The translations under genes were made by a program, and so were the position numbers. The notes beneath the pieces were generated by a model, which worked only from the letters and a program-made list of their open reading frames with translations, made no database searches and was not told the origin of the DNA. A stretch of DNA of 64,000 nt from Faecalibacterium sp. (GTDB taxonomy: Bacteria > Bacillota > Clostridia > Oscillospirales > Ruminococcaceae), in NCBI GenBank assembly GCA_029264955.1, contig JARHYC010000020.1:124001-188000 (forward strand), given 5' to 3'. This document shows positions 60,086 through 64,000 of this stretch, piece after piece; positions within the stretch are counted from its first letter, which is position 1; every line of letters starts with the position of its first letter.

Positions 60086-60895
60086 ATGAAGTTTCGGCGA
60101 GAAAAGTCAGCAGGGAAACTCTTGTTATTGCCACCGGATCAAATCGCGCCCAGTCCCTGGCAGGCTAGAACAGAGTTCTCGCAGGAAGAGATTGATTTAC
60201 TTGCGGAAAGCATTCGGCAAAATGGTCTGTTACAGCCGATTTCTGTACGCTGGCATGAGGAGAGGTATCAGTTGATTGCAGGGGAACGGCGGTTGCGCGC
60301 CTGTATACGAGTGGGTTTAGAGAAAATACCGGCTATTTTATACGATCAGGAGGACGATCAGGTAGCTGCGCTGGGGCTTTTGGAAAATATGCAGCGGCGC
60401 GATTTAAATCCGTTTGATCAGGCAAGAGGTATCCGAGATGTTATGGAACTTTGGGGATGTAGTCAGGCAGAAGCGGCGGCACGCTTGGGTTTGGCACAAC
60501 CAACGCTGGCCAATAAGTTGCGGCTTTTGCAGTTGTCAGATGCGCAACAACAGTACATATTGGATTATAATCTGACAGAGCGCCATGCCAGAAGTATTTT
60601 ACGTCTGCCAAACAAAGAGCGGATGGCTGCGTTAGAGCATATTGCGCGGCACAAGATGACAGTCCGTGCGACAGATGTATATATAGATCAATTACTGAGC
60701 CAGAAAAAAACGCCGCCTAGGCGTACGGCAATGGTGCGGGATGTGCGGATTTTTCTCAACACTATCAATAATGCCATTCGCTTGATGACAGATAATGGTG
60801 TTCAAGCTAGTACAACTAAGCGAGAAGGGAAAGGATACATCGAATATACGATAAAAATTCCCACAACGGCTGGTTCTGGCTCGTCAGAACGATAG
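60086..60895 (+). CDS. noc: ParB/Noc-family nucleoid occlusion-like protein
   Basis: LLLLPPDQIAPSPWQARTEFSQEEIDLLAESIRQNGLLQPISVR, IAGERRLRACIRVG; located rsmG-noc-soj-parB. Confidence 0.88.
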   Translation: MKFRREKSAGKLLLLPPDQIAPSPWQARTEFSQEEIDLLAESIRQNGLLQPISVRWHEERYQLIAGERRLRACIRVGLEKIPAILYDQEDDQVAALGLLENMQRRDLNPFDQARGIRDVMELWGCSQAEAAARLGLAQPTLANKLRLLQLSDAQQQYILDYNLTERHARSILRLPNKERMAALEHIARHKMTVRATDVYIDQLLSQKKTPPRRTAMVRDVRIFLNTINNAIRLMTDNGVQASTTKREGKGYIEYTIKIPTTAGSGSSER

Positions 60896-60951
60896 AATAG
60901 GTTCGTCCCTGCTTGGCAGGGTGCAAATAAATATTAGTATCGACCCTTAAC

Positions 60952-60996
60952 ACACAAAAAGCCCAATCCCTGCCGGGAGAGGGCTTTTTGTGTAGA
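60952..60996. terminator. Bidirectional terminator downstream of noc
   Basis: ACACAAAAAGCCC…GGGCTTTTTGTGT. Confidence 0.85.
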
Positions 60997-61000
60997 GAAA

Positions 61001-61016
61001 TGTTCTACGTGGAACA
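61001..61016. promoter_or_regulatory. parS site (one deviation)
   Basis: TGTTCTACGTGGAACA. Confidence 0.85.
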
Positions 61017-61592
61017 TTTTGACTGCTTTAGGAACTATGGCATGTTGGGGGGACAAACAAAAGGCAAGATAAGAAAAGAAAAGGTGCATAGTGACAATTC
61101 TATCAAACGATATTAAAAGAAGAAGCGCTAGGAACTGCTCGTCAAATATTTGATTTATTGAATGTGCTTGTGCAACATTAAGACATGAAGATGCCAGCGG
61201 TATAGCGATGGAGATTAGCATTGCTTTTCGTAAAACAGGTGACCAAACTTAGGGAAATGAAAATTACAAATAATACAGATAATAAGCACAAAAATATTCT
61301 ACAAGATGTGAGATACTGAGAATCTTATCAGACTTGATCAAAGATTATTTTACAAGGAACATAATGAGAGATAAAAAAGGAAATAAAGAGAAACACATGA
61401 GAAATGATAGAATGAAAAAAAGAAATTCTGCATACCTTAAAAAATGAAGCAAACAAATGAGATGACGGAGAGAAAGTCAGAAAATTCTGCTGTGATATAA
61501 TGCGGCTTTTCCCTTGGAAATGGGCTATCATATAGAATATGAGGCTAAGAGTTTCGAGAAAAAGAGTGCTTTGCGACAAAGGCGTCAGAAAA

Positions 61593-61608
61593 TGTTCCAT
61601 GTGGAACA
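61593..61608. promoter_or_regulatory. parS site (one deviation)
   Basis: TGTTCCATGTGGAACA. Confidence 0.85.
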
Positions 61609-61660
61609 TTTTCATCAAGGAAATTATCTATAAATAGAAAAATGTCTGAAAAAGGCCAAA

Positions 61661-61676
61661 TGTTCCACGTGGAACA
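61661..61676. promoter_or_regulatory. parS site
   Basis: TGTTCCACGTGGAACA. Confidence 0.92.
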
Positions 61677-61785
61677 AAATAAAAAAGTCGGAGAGCATTT
61701 CAAAGGCTGTGTTTTTGTGATATACTATAAAAACAGCGCAGAAAAGTAATAGAATACATGAAAAGACAACCAAGGGAGGAAAAGC

Positions 61786-62556
61786 ATGGCAAAAATCGTT
61801 GTAGTAGCAAACCAAAAGGGCGGTGTAGGGAAAACTACCACCGCGGTGAATCTTTCCTCCTGCGTGGCGGCACTGGGGAAGCGTGTTCTGATCGTTGATT
61901 TGGACCCGCAGGGCAATACAACCAGCGGTTTCGGTGTTGCCAAGCGCAGCGTAGAAACTGGTGTGTACGAACTTTTGATTGGCGAGGCTACAGCCGAGCA
62001 GGTGATCCGTAAAACGGATTTCCGTGTCGATCTGATTCCGTCCAATACCCAGTTGGCAGGTGCTTCGCTGGAGTTGGTTGATGTACCCGAACGCCAGTTC
62101 TGCTTGCGTAAAGCGCTGGCGCCGATTACGGATAACTACGATTTTATCTTCATTGACTGCCCGCCCAGCCTGGATCTGCTCACGCTGAACGGACTTTGCG
62201 CTGGTGACAGCGTTCTGATTCCCATTCAGTGCGAATATTACGCGCTGGAAGGTCTAAGTGAACTGATGAGCACGCTGAAAACTGTGCGGAAAAAGTATAA
62301 TCCGTACCTGGATGTGGAAGGCGTTGTGTTTACAATGTTTGCAGGTCGGCTGAATCTGACCATTCAGGTTGTGGAGCAGGTCAAGAAGTTTATGGGCGAT
62401 AAAGTGTACAAAACCACGATTCCCCGTTCCGTACGCCTGTCGGAAGCACCCAGCTACGGCCAGCCAATCAATTTTTATGATCCGAATGGTAAAGGTACCG
62501 AGGCTTATCTGGATTTAGCGTTGGAATTTGTGCGCAATAACCGTCATCTAGAGTAA
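61786..62556 (+). CDS. soj: ParA-family chromosome partitioning ATPase Soj
   Basis: VVVANQKGGVGKTTTAVNLSS deviant Walker A; FIFIDCPPSLDLLTLNGL. Confidence 0.97.
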   Translation: MAKIVVVANQKGGVGKTTTAVNLSSCVAALGKRVLIVDLDPQGNTTSGFGVAKRSVETGVYELLIGEATAEQVIRKTDFRVDLIPSNTQLAGASLELVDVPERQFCLRKALAPITDNYDFIFIDCPPSLDLLTLNGLCAGDSVLIPIQCEYYALEGLSELMSTLKTVRKKYNPYLDVEGVVFTMFAGRLNLTIQVVEQVKKFMGDKVYKTTIPRSVRLSEAPSYGQPINFYDPNGKGTEAYLDLALEFVRNNRHLE

Positions 62557-62574
62557 AAGGGAGGTTTTGAGAGA

Positions 62575-63450
62575 ATGGCAAGAGGAAAAGGTGGTCTGGG
62601 TCGCGGTCTGGACAGCCTGTTTGAAGATGCAACCCCCAGTGCATCCGGCGGCGTTGATATGCTGCCACTGCGAGAAATTGAACCGGATCCGGATCAGCCC
62701 CGCAAGACATTTACAGACGAAACATTGTATGAATTGTCCGCTTCTATTGCAGAACACGGCCTTTTGCAGCCGATTGCGGTACGTCCTCGTCCGCAAGGTG
62801 GATATATTATTATTGCAGGTGAGCGTCGCTGGCGTGCAGCCCGTATGGCAGGCCTGACCGAAGTTCCGGTTGTAATCAAAGATGTAACCGAGCAGCAGGC
62901 AATGGAATTGGCGCTGATCGAGAACATCCAACGGGAAGATTTGGACCCGGTAGAGCAAGCAATGGGCATTCAGGAGCTGATGGCTCGCTGTGATTTGACT
63001 CAGGAAACAGCTGCAGCACGTCTGGGCAAGAGTCGATCCTCATTGGCAAATAGTCTGCGACTGCTGAATCTGCCTGCCGATGTGCTGGAAAAGTTGAAAA
63101 ACGGCGAACTTTCCATCGGTCATGCAAAGGTGATTTTGGGGTTGCCCACACCGGATTTGCAGAGTATCGCGGCTGCGCAAATTGTCGAACTGGATTTGAA
63201 TGTACGCCAGACAGAAATGTTGTGCAAGAAATTGCAGGAAGAACCGAAGGCGGAAAAAGTCGAAATTTTGCGCCCAGCTTTGCCCACTGAGGTAGAGTTA
63301 AGCCTGAAAGAAGTTTTGGGCAATGAGGTAAAGGTTACTTATAAAAAGGGAAAAGGTGCGCTGACAGTGCATTTCTATTCGGATAATCAGCTGCGCGCTT
63401 TTGCAAACCTGCTGGGTCAGTACGACAAGACCGGTGAGTTGAATAAATAA
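62575..63450 (+). CDS. parB: Chromosome partitioning protein ParB (Spo0J)
   Basis: RGKGGLGRGLDSLFED, IEPDPDQPRKTF, IAGERRWRAARMAGL. Confidence 0.97.
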   Translation: MARGKGGLGRGLDSLFEDATPSASGGVDMLPLREIEPDPDQPRKTFTDETLYELSASIAEHGLLQPIAVRPRPQGGYIIIAGERRWRAARMAGLTEVPVVIKDVTEQQAMELALIENIQREDLDPVEQAMGIQELMARCDLTQETAAARLGKSRSSLANSLRLLNLPADVLEKLKNGELSIGHAKVILGLPTPDLQSIAAAQIVELDLNVRQTEMLCKKLQEEPKAEKVEILRPALPTEVELSLKEVLGNEVKVTYKKGKGALTVHFYSDNQLRAFANLLGQYDKTGELNK

Positions 63451-63490
63451 GAAAAAATAGCGTACAAATGCTATTTCAGGAGGAAAAACC

Positions 63491-64000
63491 ATGCTGGATA
63501 TCAAGTTTGTCCGTGACAATGCGGACGCTGTAAAGGAAAACATCAAGAAGAAATTTCAGGATGCAAAGCTGCCCTTGGTCGATGAAGTCATCGAGCTGGA
63601 TGCAAAGCATCGTGCAATCCTGAAGGAAGCAGAAGCGCTGCGTGCTGAGCGTAACGCTCTGTCCAAGAGCATCGGTCGTTTGATGGGCGCTGTCAAGCAG
63701 GCTGCTACCGAAGAGGAAAAGGCAGCTGCTATGGCAACCGTCGAAGAGACCAAGGCAAAGGTTACCGCTGAGGCTGACCGCCTGAAGGAGCTGGAAGACG
63801 AGCAGGGCAAGCTGGCTGCACGCATTCAGGAAATCATGTACACCATCCCTAACATGATCGACCCCAGTGTGCCCATCGGTCCGGACGACAGCTGCAACGT
63901 TGAAGTGCAGCGCTTCGGTGAGCCCGTTGTGCCGGATTTCGAGATTCCTTACCACACCCAGATCATGGAGCGCTTTGACGGCATTGATATGGACGCTGCA
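63491..64000 (+). CDS. serS: Seryl-tRNA synthetase, N-terminal part (runs off window)
   Basis: MLDIKFVRDNADAVKENIKKK… coiled-coil arm …EIMYTIPNMIDPSVPIGPDDSCNVEVQRFGEP. Confidence 0.96.
   Translation, partial: MLDIKFVRDNADAVKENIKKKFQDAKLPLVDEVIELDAKHRAILKEAEALRAERNALSKSIGRLMGAVKQAATEEEKAAAMATVEETKAKVTAEADRLKELEDEQGKLAARIQEIMYTIPNMIDPSVPIGPDDSCNVEVQRFGEPVVPDFEIPYHTQIMERFDGIDMDAA

Noticed and set aside
60934-61815. Minus-strand ORFs beginning or containing MFHVEH/MFHMEH
   Set aside because: These are in-frame readings of parS palindromes in non-coding DNA.

Overview
The window is a chromosomal replication-origin region from a Gram-positive gut-type Clostridia. Gene content and the pyruvate metabolism genes suggest an Oscillospiraceae / Faecalibacterium-like organism; this taxonomic guess is inference. 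The canonical origin is at about 50.0-52.1 kb. There dnaA-dnaN-yaaA-recF-remB-gyrB-gyrA run leftward, and rpmH-rnpA-yidD-yidC-jag-mnmE-mnmG-rsmG-noc-soj-parB-serS run rightward, with four parS sites in 58.9-61.7 kb. To the left is mostly housekeeping: trigger factor, L-serine dehydratase, a lysine-riboswitch/NhaC transporter unit, galE/galM, an RND pump with its TetR regulator, dacA, birA, rsmI, ricT/holB, mgtE, a (p)ppGpp synthetase, PFOR, and a pfl operon. The observations most worth a second look are: (1) a pyruvate formate-lyase split into a 'headless' core, an 80-aa autonomous glycyl-radical domain and an intervening 60-aa Cys-containing look-alike; (2) a ~400-nt stretch downstream of PFOR with at least seven consecutive hairpins, three of which carry an identical 15-nt loop; (3) a mgtL-like 'MDPDHSP...' leader ORF upstream of mgtE; (4) a dense DnaA-box cluster ~30 kb from the origin; (5) an orphan promoter-hairpin-terminator small RNA candidate upstream of pfl; (6) a possible DnaA-trio unwinding element in the dnaA-dnaN gap. 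All calls come from reading the sequence; no database search was run.
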